A stretch of DNA of 64,000 nucleotides from Mycoplasmatota bacterium (GCA_018622495.1 CP076021.1:1302501-1366500), one strand, 5' to 3'. Counted from the stretch's first letter, positions 1-7,876 are shown. The notes: generated by a model not told the origin, from the letters alone. Made by a program: numbers and translations.

Positions 1-309
1 AGACAAAAAGGTAAATAGAGATGGATTATTCTTGAATCTTTCTGTTACTTTAGGATATTTCTTATGCCACGTTTGTATGAATGTATCAAGTTTTTCTTCA
101 GCAGCTTCCACTGACTCTTGAGTGTAGACCGTCTTTAGATCATTTAACACTTCAGATCTATCTTTCACTCTTACAGCATGACTTACATTTCTAGCCAAAT
201 GAACCCAGCATGATTGGTGTTTAGCTTTAGGGAACACATTTGAGATCGCATCTTTAATCCCTGTAAGACCATCCGTGACAAACAGCAAGGATTCCTCAGC
301 ACTGCTCTG
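1..309 (-). pseudogene. IS256/Mutator-type transposase fragment
   Basis: On the minus strand a frame runs off the left edge of the window. It reads FVTDGLTGIKDAI, then VFPKAKHQSCWVHLARNVSH. The DGL-GI-AI pattern, the Q-C-W-VH motif and the RN motif are typical of the catalytic core of IS256-family (Mutator-like) DDE transposases. Similarity stops abruptly near position 300-310, where unrelated DNA with GGACA repeats begins, so the N-terminal half is missing. The copy cannot encode a full enzyme. It appears to have been cut by the small element that starts at 323. Seen: the motif and the abrupt end. Inferred: truncation by insertion or deletion. Confidence 0.75.
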
Positions 310-322
310 CTATGAAAAAACA

Positions 323-532
323 GGACACAAATTGGACAGTCAAATCGACTTATATTAGGACAAATTATATACTCAAAAAAATAAAGACCGCTTAATGGCG
401 GTCTTAAATCATTATTTAGGGTGTAAAGTTTAAATCCCCTCAACTCCACGGTTTTTGGCAAAATCAGCAAATTCTAAATCCCCTCAAATCCCAGAACGAT
501 TTGTCCAATTATAATTGTCCAAAATACTGTCC
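323..532. mobile_element. Small transposase-less element with triple GGACA ends
   Basis: About 210 bp are bounded by three GGACA copies on the left (323, 334, 358) and three TGTCC copies on the right (502, 516, 528), in inverted orientation. The pairs share the flanking pattern ATTTGTCC/GGACAAAT. Inside are a GC-rich hairpin (arms AAGACCGC and GCGGTCTT near 383-404, followed on the minus strand by a T-run, so terminator-like) and two copies of TAAATCCCCTCAA (431-443 and 475-487). No coding frame is present. Clustered inverted end repeats around an empty interior resemble a MITE or a deleted insertion sequence. The parent family is not recognised. Confidence 0.5.
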
Positions 533-863
533 GAAATGTTAGTTTATCACTAGATAATAAAAAAAGTCTATTCCTATAGTTCGCTAAACAAAGGCGTTAA
601 CCCTGTTTTTTGAATAGGAATAAACTTAAATAGTACTGATGGGTTTGTAGAACTATTTTAATACAATTGCGCACCCCAAGCCTGTTTTTACGCACCCTTA
701 TCAAAATCTACGCACCCCTAACCTGTTTTTACGCACCCCTAAAATATGGCTTAATTTCGCCCTTTTATTCTGGATTTGTTTGAAAGTAGTGATTTCTTTG
801 TATCAAAATAGGTTCTTCAACTATCTACTTATTGTGGGGTGTTGAGCCAATAAAATATTTTTT
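533..863. other. Gene-less stretch with remnant repeats
   Basis: Together with the small element before it, 310-863 contains no supportable gene. It holds an inverted pair TATTCCTAT / ATAGGAATA (about 570 and 616) around a 40-base loop, then the CGCACCC direct repeats at 670-739. The rest is plain AT-rich sequence. The stretch lies between gene fragments on both sides and reads as decayed accessory DNA. Confidence 0.5.
670..739. repeat. Four CGCACCC direct repeats, 20-21 bp apart
   Basis: CGCACCC(C) occurs at 670, 691, 711 and 732. Copies 1 and 3 are followed by nearly the same spacer (AAGCCTGTTTTTA versus TAACCTGTTTTTA). Start-to-start spacing of 21, 20 and 21 bases puts all copies on one face of the helix, the usual layout of sites bound cooperatively by one protein. 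It could be the multi-site end of an IS21-like element, or iterons of a lost replicon. No matching gene is nearby, so the role is open. Confidence 0.6.
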
Positions 864-1052
864 TCAATCATTTGATACCCATTTACCATGAAGTGTAATA
901 TCTTCTGCGGCATAGACCCAAATATATATGGTGTTTTTAAATTGATATCACTGTACCAACCACTAAATGTATATCCATCTCGTAATGGTACGTATTCCAT
1001 AATACTTTGATTGTATATGACTGTATCAGAATGTAATAATTCATAGTGTGCT
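864..1052 (-). pseudogene. C-terminal fragment of a Listeria-Bacteroides repeat surface protein
   Basis: The minus strand encodes LRDGYTFSGWYSDINLKTPY, the signature of the InlB B-repeat / Listeria-Bacteroides repeat found in secreted or surface proteins. The frame then breaks. After GSMP the expected continuation AEDITLHGKWVSND and a TGA stop (864-866) lies one frame over, so one base is missing near 908-911, where the sequence is CCGCAG and CCGGCAG would restore it. Nothing upstream of about 1050 belongs to the protein: the DNA there is the Crp-type fragment on the other strand. This is the last repeat of a lost larger gene. Confidence 0.6.
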
Positions 1053-1055
1053 TGT

Positions 1056-1304
1056 GTGATTTCTGTTGGGGTAGATTTACTTACAGTTGAAAAGCGAGTT
1101 GCAAAAGCAATTTTAGATTTCAAATTAAAACAAATTGTTTTACCAATCTCTAAAAGAGAGTGGGCAAATGAGCTTGGTATGAGTAGTGAGGCTTTAAGTA
1201 GAACCTTAAAAATATTCAAAGATCAAGAGGATATCGAACTTAAGGGACAAAGAATTATTATCTTATTAGATAGAGAAAACTTAGAAGAAATCTTAAAAAA
1301 TTAA
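1056..1304 (+). pseudogene. C-terminal HTH fragment of a Crp/Fnr-family regulator
   Basis: The frame encodes VEKRVAKAILDF, then LPISKREWANELGMSSEALS followed by RTLKIFKDQEDIELKGQRI. This matches the dimer-helix end and winged helix-turn-helix of Crp/Fnr regulators. The N-terminal cyclic-nucleotide-type sensor domain, about 130 residues, is absent: upstream sequence is the opposite-strand surface-protein fragment. No ribosome-binding site precedes the first ATG. It is therefore treated as a remnant. It ends 15 bases before the promoter of the metal-resistance unit and does not overlap it. A short free-standing HTH protein is possible but less likely. Confidence 0.6.
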
Positions 1305-1319
1305 AATTGTTTAAAACTA

Positions 1320-1348
1320 TTGACAACTATAATTTTTTAGAGTATGAT
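1320..1348 (+). promoter_or_regulatory. Promoter of the arsR-P1B ATPase unit
   Basis: A perfect -35 TTGACA (1320-1325) and a -10 TATGAT (1343-1348) are separated by 17 bases. It points into the ArsR-type regulator gene 37 bases downstream. Confidence 0.75.
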
Positions 1349-1368
1349 ACATGAGTAAACAATCATAT
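1349..1368 (+). promoter_or_regulatory. Likely ArsR-type operator
   Basis: ACATGAGT-AAAC-AATCATAT is an imperfect inverted repeat (6 of 8 positions pair) directly after the -10 element, over the expected transcription start. ArsR/SmtB repressors bind AT-rich ATATGA/TCATAT-like palindromes at this position, so autoregulation by the adjacent gene is the simplest reading. Confidence 0.5.
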
Positions 1369-1384
1369 GAAGGAGTGTTCATGT

Positions 1385-1699
1385 ATGCAAATCAAATTAT
1401 TAAACGAAATAGAAAAACAGAAAGTCAGTAATTTATTTAAAGTAATTGCTGATCCCACAAGAATTGATATCTTATATACACTTAAAGATTCTAGACTTTC
1501 TGTTTCAGAAATTAAAGACAAACTAAATATGAGTCAAAGTGCGATAAGTCATCAACTTAGAGTATTAAAAGATGTTAATTTAGTTAAGGATGAAAGAGTA
1601 GGTAAAAACATATTTTATTCACTTTCAGATAATCACGTATATGACATATTCAATCAAGCGATTGACCACGTAAGGGAAGAGGAGTGTAATCATGAATAA
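1385..1699 (+). CDS. ArsR/SmtB-family metal-sensing repressor
   Basis: This is a winged-helix metalloregulator of about 104 residues. DPTRIDILYTL and the recognition helix MSQSAISHQLRVLKD are ArsR-family hallmarks. The C-terminal helix DNHVYDIFNQAIDHVRE places D, H, H and E at the four alpha-5 metal-site positions used by CzrA (D, H, H, H), which suggests Zn/Co/Ni sensing. The CadC-type CVC metal site is not there: the matching position reads SVS. An earlier in-frame ATG exists at 1367, adding MKECSC, but the Shine-Dalgarno AAGGAG at 1369-1374 lies after it, so 1385 is preferred. The stop overlaps the ATPase start (ATGAATAA), implying translational coupling. The gene should repress its own promoter until metal binds. 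Confidence 0.85.
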   Translation: MQIKLLNEIEKQKVSNLFKVIADPTRIDILYTLKDSRLSVSEIKDKLNMSQSAISHQLRVLKDVNLVKDERVGKNIFYSLSDNHVYDIFNQAIDHVREEECNHE

Positions 1700-3638
1700 A
1701 GAGAAAAAACACAATCATAATCATAATCACGGGGAATTAGTAGAATTAATCTTATATTTTACAGGATTATTATTATTTATAGTGGCAATATTTTTGCCCA
1801 AAAGTATTGCATTTACAGTAGGTAATTTTGAAGTAGTTATTAAAAACTTGTTTTACTTAATAGCAACTGTAATTTCAGGATACCATGTAATATATGAAGG
1901 TTTTGCTGATACAATCAAATCGAGTATTAAACATAAAAGATTTAAACCCAATATTCACGTCCTTATGGCACTTGCTGCTGTAGGTGCAATTATTATTGCA
2001 GAATACTTTGAGGGAGCACTGTTAATACTAATATTTGCAGGAGCACATATTTTAGAAGAATATGCCGAAGCTAAAAGTCAAAAAGAAATTAAAAACTTAC
2101 TTGACTTAAACCCAACTCAAGGTAGAAGAATTAATGCAGATGGCAGTATCACAATTGTTGATGTAGCCGATTTAGTTATAGGTGATATATTACAAGTGTT
2201 AAATGGTGATCAAGTAGCAACTGATGGAATTATCTTAACGGGAATTTCAAATATTGATGAATCAAGTATTACTGGTGAAAGTATTCCAAAAGAAAAAACA
2301 GTAGGTGATATTGTCTTTGGAAGTACAATTAACGGTAATGGTACATTTACAATGAAAGTTACTAAAGATAGTAAAGACACTGTTTTTGCTAAGATATTAC
2401 AACTTGTTAGTGAAACTCAAACAAACGTTTCAAAAACAGCAGTATTGATTAAAAGAATTGAACCAATCTATGTAACTATAGTGTTAATAATTGCACCATT
2501 ATTTTATGTGTTAGGAAGATTTGGATTTGGCTGGGATCATTATCAAAGTTTTTATCGTACTATGGTATTACTAATTGGAGCATCACCTTGTGCACTTGCA
2601 GCAACAGATATTCCAGCAACACTATCAGCCATTTCAAACTTAGCTAAAAATGGAATATTATTTAAAGGTGGTTCATACCTTTCAAACTTTGCAGATGTTA
2701 AAGCAATAGCATTTGACAAAACAGGAACACTTACTGAAGGTAAACCCGTAGTAACTGATAATTACTTTATCGACACATTATCAGAAGATAAAAAGAATGA
2801 TTACCTTGCTATTATAGTTGCAATGGAAAAACACTCAAATCATCCTCTTGCAGATGCCATTATTAACAGATTTACAGAGGTGAAAGAAGTTGAGTTAGAT
2901 GCAGAAAATATCATTGGTACCGGATTAATTACAAGTTATGGAAGCAATAAATATAAAATAGGTAAACCTAGTTCATATAAAAATGTATCAAAAGAAATAT
3001 TTGAAGTAACTGAGAAGTTTGAAGATGAAGGTAAAACAGTTGTATATTTCAGTGAGAACGATTTAATAGTTGGATTGATTGCTATTCAAGACATTCCAAA
3101 AGAAACATCAATTAACGCAATTAAATATTTCAACGAACAAGGAATCCATACTGTAATGATTACGGGAGATGCAATAAAAACAGGAGAAGCAATAGGTAGA
3201 CAACTTGGCATAACTCAAGTAATAGGTAATGTATTACCGTAAGATAAGTCAAATATCATTGCTGATTTAAAAGCTACTTACGGCGCAGTAGCAATGGTTG
3301 GTGATGGTGTAAATGATGCACCAGCACTAGCTCAAGCAGACATTGGAGTTGCAATGGGAAGTGGAACTGATATTGCAATTGATGCAGCAGATGCTGTATT
3401 AATGCAAAGTGATTTAGAAAAACTTAATTATACTCATAAAGTAGCAACCAAGTTAAGAAGAGTAGTCATTACAAACATTATTTTTGCTATGACTATCGTA
3501 GTGTTTTTACTAACTATGAACTTTATTGGTAAAATGGATATGCCAATTGCTGTAGTATTTCATGAAGGAAGTACAATAGTAGTAATATTAAGTGGGTTAA
3601 GATTACTTAGAACAATTAAGCCTAAAATTAAAAAGTAA
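1692..3638 (+). pseudogene. P1B-4-type heavy-metal exporting ATPase with an in-frame stop
   Basis: This is a membrane ATPase that would export divalent metal (Zn, Co or Fe class). In order it has a His-rich N-terminus (HNHNHNH), two leading membrane helices, the actuator loop (SSITGES), an SPC metal-site helix (GASPCALAAT), the phosphorylation motif FDKTGTLTEGKP, HP motif [16 protein letters not shown], and a last helix beginning HEGS. SPC plus HEGS is the P1B-4 pattern (CoaT/CtpD/PfeT-like); there is no N-terminal heavy-metal-associated domain. Codon TAA at 3240-3242 interrupts the frame at LP*DKSN, where the family has LPEDK, and the same frame then continues to the end. One base (GAA to TAA) explains it. 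Either a pseudogene or a sequence error; the rest is fully conserved. Confidence 0.85.
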
Positions 3639-3651
3639 ATATTGAATATAT

Positions 3652-3690
3652 ACAGGAGATATCATAAAATGATTTCTCCTGTTTTAATAA
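3652..3690 (+). terminator. Terminator after the metal ATPase
   Basis: The arms ACAGGAGA and TCTCCTGT extend by ATCAT/ATGAT around one mismatch and a 3-base loop. They are followed by TTTTAAT. It lies 14 bases after the ATPase stop. Confidence 0.8.
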
Positions 3691-3693
3691 AAA

Positions 3694-3741
3694 AATGTCT
3701 TAAATTATTAAATATAAAACTTTAATAATTTAAGACATTAA
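3694..3741 (-). terminator. Terminator of the tRNA pair, 19-bp perfect stem
   Basis: The arms AATGTCTTAAATTATTAAA and TTTAATAATTTAAGACATT pair perfectly around an 8-base loop. Read on the minus strand, the hairpin sits just after tRNA-Ser and is followed by a run of seven T, so it most likely ends the tRNA transcript. The stem is unusually long and GC-poor for a terminator. Confidence 0.65.
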
Positions 3742-3756
3742 TCTTTTTAGTTATTT

Positions 3757-3845
3757 TGGCGGAGGAAAGGGGATTTGAACCCCTGCATCATTTCTAACCT
3801 ACAAACTTTCCAAGCTTGCCTCTTCAGCCACTTGAGTATTCCTCC
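3757..3845 (-). tRNA. tRNA-Ser (GGA)
   Basis: The 89-nt sequence, including an encoded CCA, begins GGAGGAATACTC and ends with the complementary CTCCGCCA. The anticodon stem CAAGC/GTTTG encloses the loop TTGGAAA, anticodon GGA, reading UCC and UCU. A long variable arm fits class II serine tRNA. It lies 3 bases after tRNA-Arg on the same strand, so the two are co-transcribed. Its 3' end faces the degraded accessory region, a common arrangement at integration sites, but no att-like duplicate was seen. Confidence 0.9.
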
Positions 3846-3848
3846 ATT

Positions 3849-3926
3849 TGGCGCACCCGACATGATTTGAACATGCGACCTCAATCTCCGGAGGATTGCG
3901 CTCTAATCCAACTGAGCTACGGGTGC
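3849..3926 (-). tRNA. tRNA-Arg (CCG)
   Basis: The 78-nt sequence has acceptor GCACCCG/CGGGTGC with encoded CCA. The D-stem is GCTC/GAGC. The anticodon stem CAATC/GATTG encloses CTCCGGA, giving anticodon CCG (codon CGG). The T-stem is GCATG/CATGT. CGG is a rare codon in AT-rich genomes; some Mollicutes lack this tRNA, so its presence shows that CGG is still read here. Confidence 0.9.
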
Positions 3927-3982
3927 TTTTCCTCTTATATTTTAACATGTTTTATTTATTAATCATAAGATAAAAATTATTT

Positions 3983-4000
3983 CTTAAGGTTCTCTTAAGG
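3983..4000 (+). promoter_or_regulatory. CTTAAGG direct repeats, likely response-regulator box
   Basis: CTTAAGG occurs at 3983-3989 and 3994-4000, so 7-bp half-sites with a 4-bp gap and an 11-bp period. This is the architecture bound by OmpR/PhoB-family response regulators; the TTAAG core resembles streptococcal CiaR sites. A -10-like AATATATT follows near 4013-4020. It sits about 120 bases before the lipoprotein/VTC operon. Confidence 0.5.
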
Positions 4001-4117
4001 GTACTGTGGGACAATATATTTATCTTATGTGAATTTACATAATAATTACATTTATGCTTGCTTATTCATCCTTCGTGTTATTTAATAAGACTATCAAGAC
4101 GAAAGGTTATGATACAT

Positions 4118-5905
4118 ATGAAAAAAACTATATTACTATTTATTTTAATTTCATCATTTCTTTTATTAACTTCATGTTCTCTATCTTTATTTAATAGTGA
4201 TGATACTGTTGCTCAAGATACTTCTTCTGATTTACCAGATGATGTAACTACAATAGAGTTACCTGAATTAGACGATGATGATCAAACAAGTACAATTGAG
4301 GCTATTGATAGCATCATTACATTTAGCACTTCTTCAATAGAAGCTGATGATGATTCTATTATGATTGAAGATAACACTGTAACTATTGATACAGAAGGCG
4401 TTTATGAGTTAACTGGATCAAATGATCAAGTAAGTATATATATTGATGCTTCTAGTGACGATACAATTACACTTGTTTTAAATAACGTTAGTTTATCAAG
4501 TTCAACTGGACCTATTATTTATATCGAAAATGCAGATAAAGTGATGATTAATGTTGTTGCTGCTACAGAAAACACATTAACAGACACATCTTTAGAAGCA
4601 TATGATAAAGATTCAGTCATTTATTCAAAAGATGATTTAACCATTAATGGTACTGGTAGTTTAACCATTAATGCAGGTTTTCAAAAAGGTATTAAAGCAA
4701 ATGATGATTTAGTGATCTATGGCACAACATTAAACATCACATCAGAAGGTCATGCTATTAAAGCAAATAATAGTATCACAATTTCTGAAGTTGATTTAAC
4801 GATTAATTCAAATAGTGATGGTATTCAAAGTGATAACGAAGATGATCCAACAGAAAGTCTTATCTATTTAATTAGTGGTACTTATGATATCACATCATAT
4901 GGAGATGCTATTAGCTCATCATATGACTTAACGATTTATGATGGAACATATGATTTAGTTTCTGGTTATCAAAATAATAATGTTGATTCAACAAGTGCTA
5001 AAGCATTAAAAACAGATCATAATTTATACTTAATCAATGGAGATTTTAATATAAGTTCTGAAGATGATGCTATACATTCAGATGATGGTTTAATCATTTT
5101 TGATGGAACATATACAATCGCAAGTGAAGATGATGCTATACACACTAATAATTCATTAGATATTCAAGGTGGAACAATTACAATTACAGATGCTTTTGAA
5201 GTTATCGAAGGTAAATACATTAACATTAGTGGTGGTAATATTAATATTATTGCTGAAGATGATGGTATCAATGGATCAGATCCTGAAATAAGTAGTGCAG
5301 TAGCTGATGTACCTAATGGTACTACAGGAAGCACTACAACATCAACAGCAGAAATCAACATTAGTGGTGGTACAATTATGGTAACTGCTGAAGATGATGC
5401 AATCGATGCGAATGGTTCAATTACTATTAGTGGTGGTATCATTGTCATTAATGGTCCAACTAGCGGTATGCAATCACTTATTGATTACGATATTGATTGG
5501 ATATTAACCGGTGGTACTATTATTGGAACATCTGGATATGGTAATGAAACAAAAACACCTTCAGATGAATCTACTCAAATTAACTTAACTTATAATATCA
5601 GTAGCACAAAACAAAGTGGTACTTCAGTTTCTCTACTTGATGAAAATAATGAAATTGTTATGTCATTTACACCAACTAAATCTTATCAAGTTGTATTTAT
5701 GACATCAGCCGAATTAGATCAAGATACCAATTATACACTTATTCTAGGTGGTACAATCGACAGTGAATTAGAAAATGGTTATTACTCAAGTGGTACAGTT
5801 TCAAATTATCAAAGCGTCGCATCATTTACATTAGATGACATCAATAACACATTTAATGTCAGTTCAAGTTCTCCTGGTGGTACCTTTACACCTGGTAGAA
5901 GATAA
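4118..5905 (+). CDS. Secreted lipoprotein with repetitive beta-helix, carbohydrate-binding-domain type
   Basis: The start MKKTILLFILISSFLLLTSCS is a lipoprotein signal with the lipobox LTSC, so the mature protein would be anchored outside the membrane. The body is a long run of degenerate repeats: ISGG(T/N)I and (S/A)EDDAI recur many times, as in the carbohydrate-binding-domain (DUF4353-type) beta-helix proteins. The acidic DD-rich repeats could bind calcium. Start 4118 is chosen because the signal peptide begins there and AAAGG precedes it; an upstream in-frame ATG at 4058 adds 20 residues with no signal logic. The next gene follows after 24 bases. In many Firmicutes this family clusters with VTC-domain and DUF4956 genes, as here. 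The molecular role is unknown. Confidence 0.8.
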   Translation: MKKTILLFILISSFLLLTSCSLSLFNSDDTVAQDTSSDLPDDVTTIELPELDDDDQTSTIEAIDSIITFSTSSIEADDDSIMIEDNTVTIDTEGVYELTGSNDQVSIYIDASSDDTITLVLNNVSLSSSTGPIIYIENADKVMINVVAATENTLTDTSLEAYDKDSVIYSKDDLTINGTGSLTINAGFQKGIKANDDLVIYGTTLNITSEGHAIKANNSITISEVDLTINSNSDGIQSDNEDDPTESLIYLISGTYDITSYGDAISSSYDLTIYDGTYDLVSGYQNNNVDSTSAKALKTDHNLYLINGDFNISSEDDAIHSDDGLIIFDGTYTIASEDDAIHTNNSLDIQGGTITITDAFEVIEGKYINISGGNINIIAEDDGINGSDPEISSAVADVPNGTTGSTTTSTAEINISGGTIMVTAEDDAIDANGSITISGGIIVINGPTSGMQSLIDYDIDWILTGGTIIGTSGYGNETKTPSDESTQINLTYNISSTKQSGTSVSLLDENNEIVMSFTPTKSYQVVFMTSAELDQDTNYTLILGGTIDSELENGYYSSGTVSNYQSVASFTLDDINNTFNVSSSSPGGTFTPGRR

Positions 5906-5929
5906 TACATTATATAAGGAGGTTAGATT

Positions 5930-6673
5930 ATGCAACAACGTACATTTAACCGCGTAGAAAAAAAGTTTTTATTATCTCAAGTGCAAAAAGATTTCTTAGT
6001 TGAGGAAATTCAAAAACACTTAACCTTTGATCCTAATATTATCAAAGGTGAACCATATCATATATATAACTTATATTATGATACAAACGATTATGAATTT
6101 ATTAGAAGATCGCTCAAAAAACCTATTTATAAGGATAAAATACGTCTAAGATCTTATCATTATCCGCTCACAGATACTGACCAAGTATTTCTAGAAATCA
6201 AAAAGAAATTTAATGGAAGAATCAACAAAAGACGTATCGTTATGACATATCTTGAATTTAAAAATTATTTAATGAATGAAACAAAACCTTCAGCTGAAGA
6301 TTATTTAAATAAACAAGTATATGAAGAAATTAACTATATTCTTAAAAGAGATTTACTTAAACCAAAAGCATACATCGCATATGAAAGATTAGCGTTTCAT
6401 AATGATGATGATAGCCTACGTGTTACCTTTGATCATAATATTAGATATCGTACTGACGATGTAGCATTAAACGATGATGATACACATCCCATATTAGAAG
6501 ATGACACAGAATGGCTTATGGAAATTAAAAGTGCAACCAATTTTCCTGTATGGCTTGCACAACTATTATCAGAACATCGTATTTACTCACAAAGATTTTC
6601 AAAATATGGAAAAGCTTATCAACAATTTATAACCGGAGGTTATTATGAACATAAATCTATCACTCATCCTTGA
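5930..6673 (+). CDS. VTC-domain (polyphosphate polymerase-like) protein
   Basis: This 247-residue protein matches the VTC tunnel domain, known from yeast Vtc4, which makes polyphosphate from ATP. Conserved charged strands are visible: RVEKKFLL at the start, YYDTNDYEF, KIRLRSYHY, FLEIKKKFNGRINKRR, AYERLAF and RVTFDHNIRYR. They continue with LMEIKSA and finally RFSKYGKAYQQF. These basic and acidic strands line the tunnel and bind triphosphate and metal. A strong AAGGAGG precedes the start. It overlaps the following DUF4956 gene by 29 bases. Bacterial members sit with DUF4956 membrane proteins and surface proteins; whether they make polyphosphate is not established. Confidence 0.85.
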   Translation: MQQRTFNRVEKKFLLSQVQKDFLVEEIQKHLTFDPNIIKGEPYHIYNLYYDTNDYEFIRRSLKKPIYKDKIRLRSYHYPLTDTDQVFLEIKKKFNGRINKRRIVMTYLEFKNYLMNETKPSAEDYLNKQVYEEINYILKRDLLKPKAYIAYERLAFHNDDDSLRVTFDHNIRYRTDDVALNDDDTHPILEDDTEWLMEIKSATNFPVWLAQLLSEHRIYSQRFSKYGKAYQQFITGGYYEHKSITHP

Positions 6674-7337
6674 TATGGAAACATTATCAATTACAAATTT
6701 AATTATTATTTTAGTTATCTCTACTATTTTAGGTTTCATTATGCGCTATGTTTTTCTTTTCACTCACCGTAAAGAAGTCTATGATAAAGCTTTCGCTTCA
6801 ACATTGCAATTATTGCCGCTAGTTATTTCAATTATTATTGCGCTAGTATCTGATAATTTAGCAAGAGCATTTAGCTTAGCTGGTGTATTTACATTAGTAA
6901 GATTTAGAACTGCAATTGCAGATTCAAGAGACATTACTTATATTTTAAGTGCTGTAGCAATCGGTTTATCAATTGCACTTGGTTATATAAACTATGCAAT
7001 TGTTATTACAGCCTTTATTTCAACAGTATTTATTGTTATTAACTTAACAGAAAAACAAAAAGTAATGACATTTCAAGCAAAACTAAAAATTGTTGTGCCT
7101 GAAAATATGAATTATGAGCATGCATTTGATGACTTATTTTCAAAATATCTCACAAATTATAAATTACAAAAGGTTAAAACAAGTGATTTTGGTACAATGT
7201 TTGAATTAACTTATTTAATTAAGACATTACCAAGTTTCCAGCAAAAAGCATTTTTAGATGATTTACGTGTATTAAATGGCAATTTAAATATTACGATGTC
7301 ATCAGATTATGCATCACTTATAGAAGAAAAAAACTAA
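6645..7337 (+). CDS. DUF4956 membrane protein
   Basis: The 230-residue protein has about four membrane helices in its first 140 residues (LIIILVISTILGFIMRYVFL, LLPLVISIIIALVSD, then two more) and a soluble C-terminal domain. Between helices is SLAGVFTLVRFRTAIADSRD, the conserved DUF4956 loop rich in Arg and Asp. GGAGG at 6634-6638 supports the start, which lies inside the VTC gene, so the pair is translationally coupled. Constant association with VTC-domain proteins suggests a membrane partner, perhaps moving or anchoring its product. Function is inferred from context only. Confidence 0.8.
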   Translation: MNINLSLILDMETLSITNLIIILVISTILGFIMRYVFLFTHRKEVYDKAFASTLQLLPLVISIIIALVSDNLARAFSLAGVFTLVRFRTAIADSRDITYILSAVAIGLSIALGYINYAIVITAFISTVFIVINLTEKQKVMTFQAKLKIVVPENMNYEHAFDDLFSKYLTNYKLQKVKTSDFGTMFELTYLIKTLPSFQQKAFLDDLRVLNGNLNITMSSDYASLIEEKN

Positions 7338-7361
7338 GTCAAACGACTTAGTTTTTTTTAG
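7331..7361. terminator. Terminator after the DUF4956 operon
   Basis: The arms AACTAAGTC and GACTTAGTT surround AAAC and are followed by a T-run on the plus strand; an A-run precedes them, so it can also end the minus-strand peroxidase transcript. It overlaps the DUF4956 stop. Confidence 0.85.
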
Positions 7362-7876
7362 ATATATTTTTCGATAAAAGTTGCGATATTTTGTGGATCA
7401 TATGAAGGTGAAAATCTTGCGACTACTTTTCCTTGTCTATCGACTAAGAATTTAGTAAAATTCCATTTTACTTTATTTCCAAAAAATAACTTAGAAATAA
7501 ATCCTTGTTGCTTATCTAGTTTGGCATATTCTCTAGGTGCTTCACTCTTTAAATACTTAAATAATGGGTCTGCTTCTTTTCCATTGACTTTAATTTTTGA
7601 AAATTGAGGAAATTTAGTTTGATAATTAAGTTCACAAAATTGTTTAATTTCCTTATTATTTTCTGGTGCTTGATTCATAAATTGATTACAAGGGAAATCA
7701 AGAATTTCAAATCCCTTATCACTATATGTATCATGTAATTTTTGTAATGCTTCATACTGCGGTGTAAATCCACAATGTGTTGCACTATTAATAATTAATA
7801 GTAGCTGACCTTTATATTTATCTAACGATACTTCTTTTCCTTCTATATCTTTAACTTTAAAATTAAATACATTCAT
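7358..7876 (-). CDS. gpx: Glutathione peroxidase-family (thiol) peroxidase
   Basis: The protein is a thioredoxin-fold peroxidase that reduces peroxides, in bacteria usually with thioredoxin as donor. The peroxidatic Cys is in NSATHCGFTPQY (TGT codon, not selenocysteine). The Gln is in FPCNQF, and the Trp and Asn are in KWNFTKFLVD, completing the tetrad. The Cys in FPCNQF is the usual resolving Cys of thioredoxin-dependent members. The start is placed at the second ATG of an ATGATG pair (7876), 7 bases after GAGG; the longer reading from 7897 would bury the Shine-Dalgarno. It stands alone, tail-to-tail with the DUF4956 operon. Confidence 0.9.
   Translation of the reverse strand: MNVFNFKVKDIEGKEVSLDKYKGQLLLIINSATHCGFTPQYEALQKLHDTYSDKGFEILDFPCNQFMNQAPENNKEIKQFCELNYQTKFPQFSKIKVNGKEADPLFKYLKSEAPREYAKLDKQQGFISKLFFGNKVKWNFTKFLVDRQGKVVARFSPSYDPQNIATFIEKYI

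Noticed and set aside
183-470. 95-codon minus-strand frame
   Set aside because: It joins the small repeat element to the transposase fragment in the wrong frame; the transposase motifs lie in another frame.
670-739. CRISPR-like array
   Set aside because: Repeats are only 7-8 bases with 13-base spacers that resemble each other; no cas genes.
821-1219. 132-codon minus-strand frame as a complete gene
   Set aside because: Only about 60 residues belong to a known repeat; the N-terminal part is antisense to the Crp fragment and the C-terminal end is frameshifted.
3240-3242. Alternative genetic code explaining the ATPase stop
   Set aside because: The codon is TAA, which is also the normal stop of many genes here; recoded Mollicutes read TGA, and TGA is a stop here.
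3652-3741. Attachment site repeat at tRNA-Ser
   Set aside because: No copy of the tRNA 3' end was found in 1-3690; the hairpins there read as terminators.
5164-5448. Open frame on the minus strand inside the lipoprotein gene
   Set aside because: It is the shadow of the repetitive ISGG/SEDDAI coding sequence on the other strand; no ribosome-binding site and no family.
7770-7800. Selenocysteine in the glutathione peroxidase
   Set aside because: The active-site codon is TGT (Cys).
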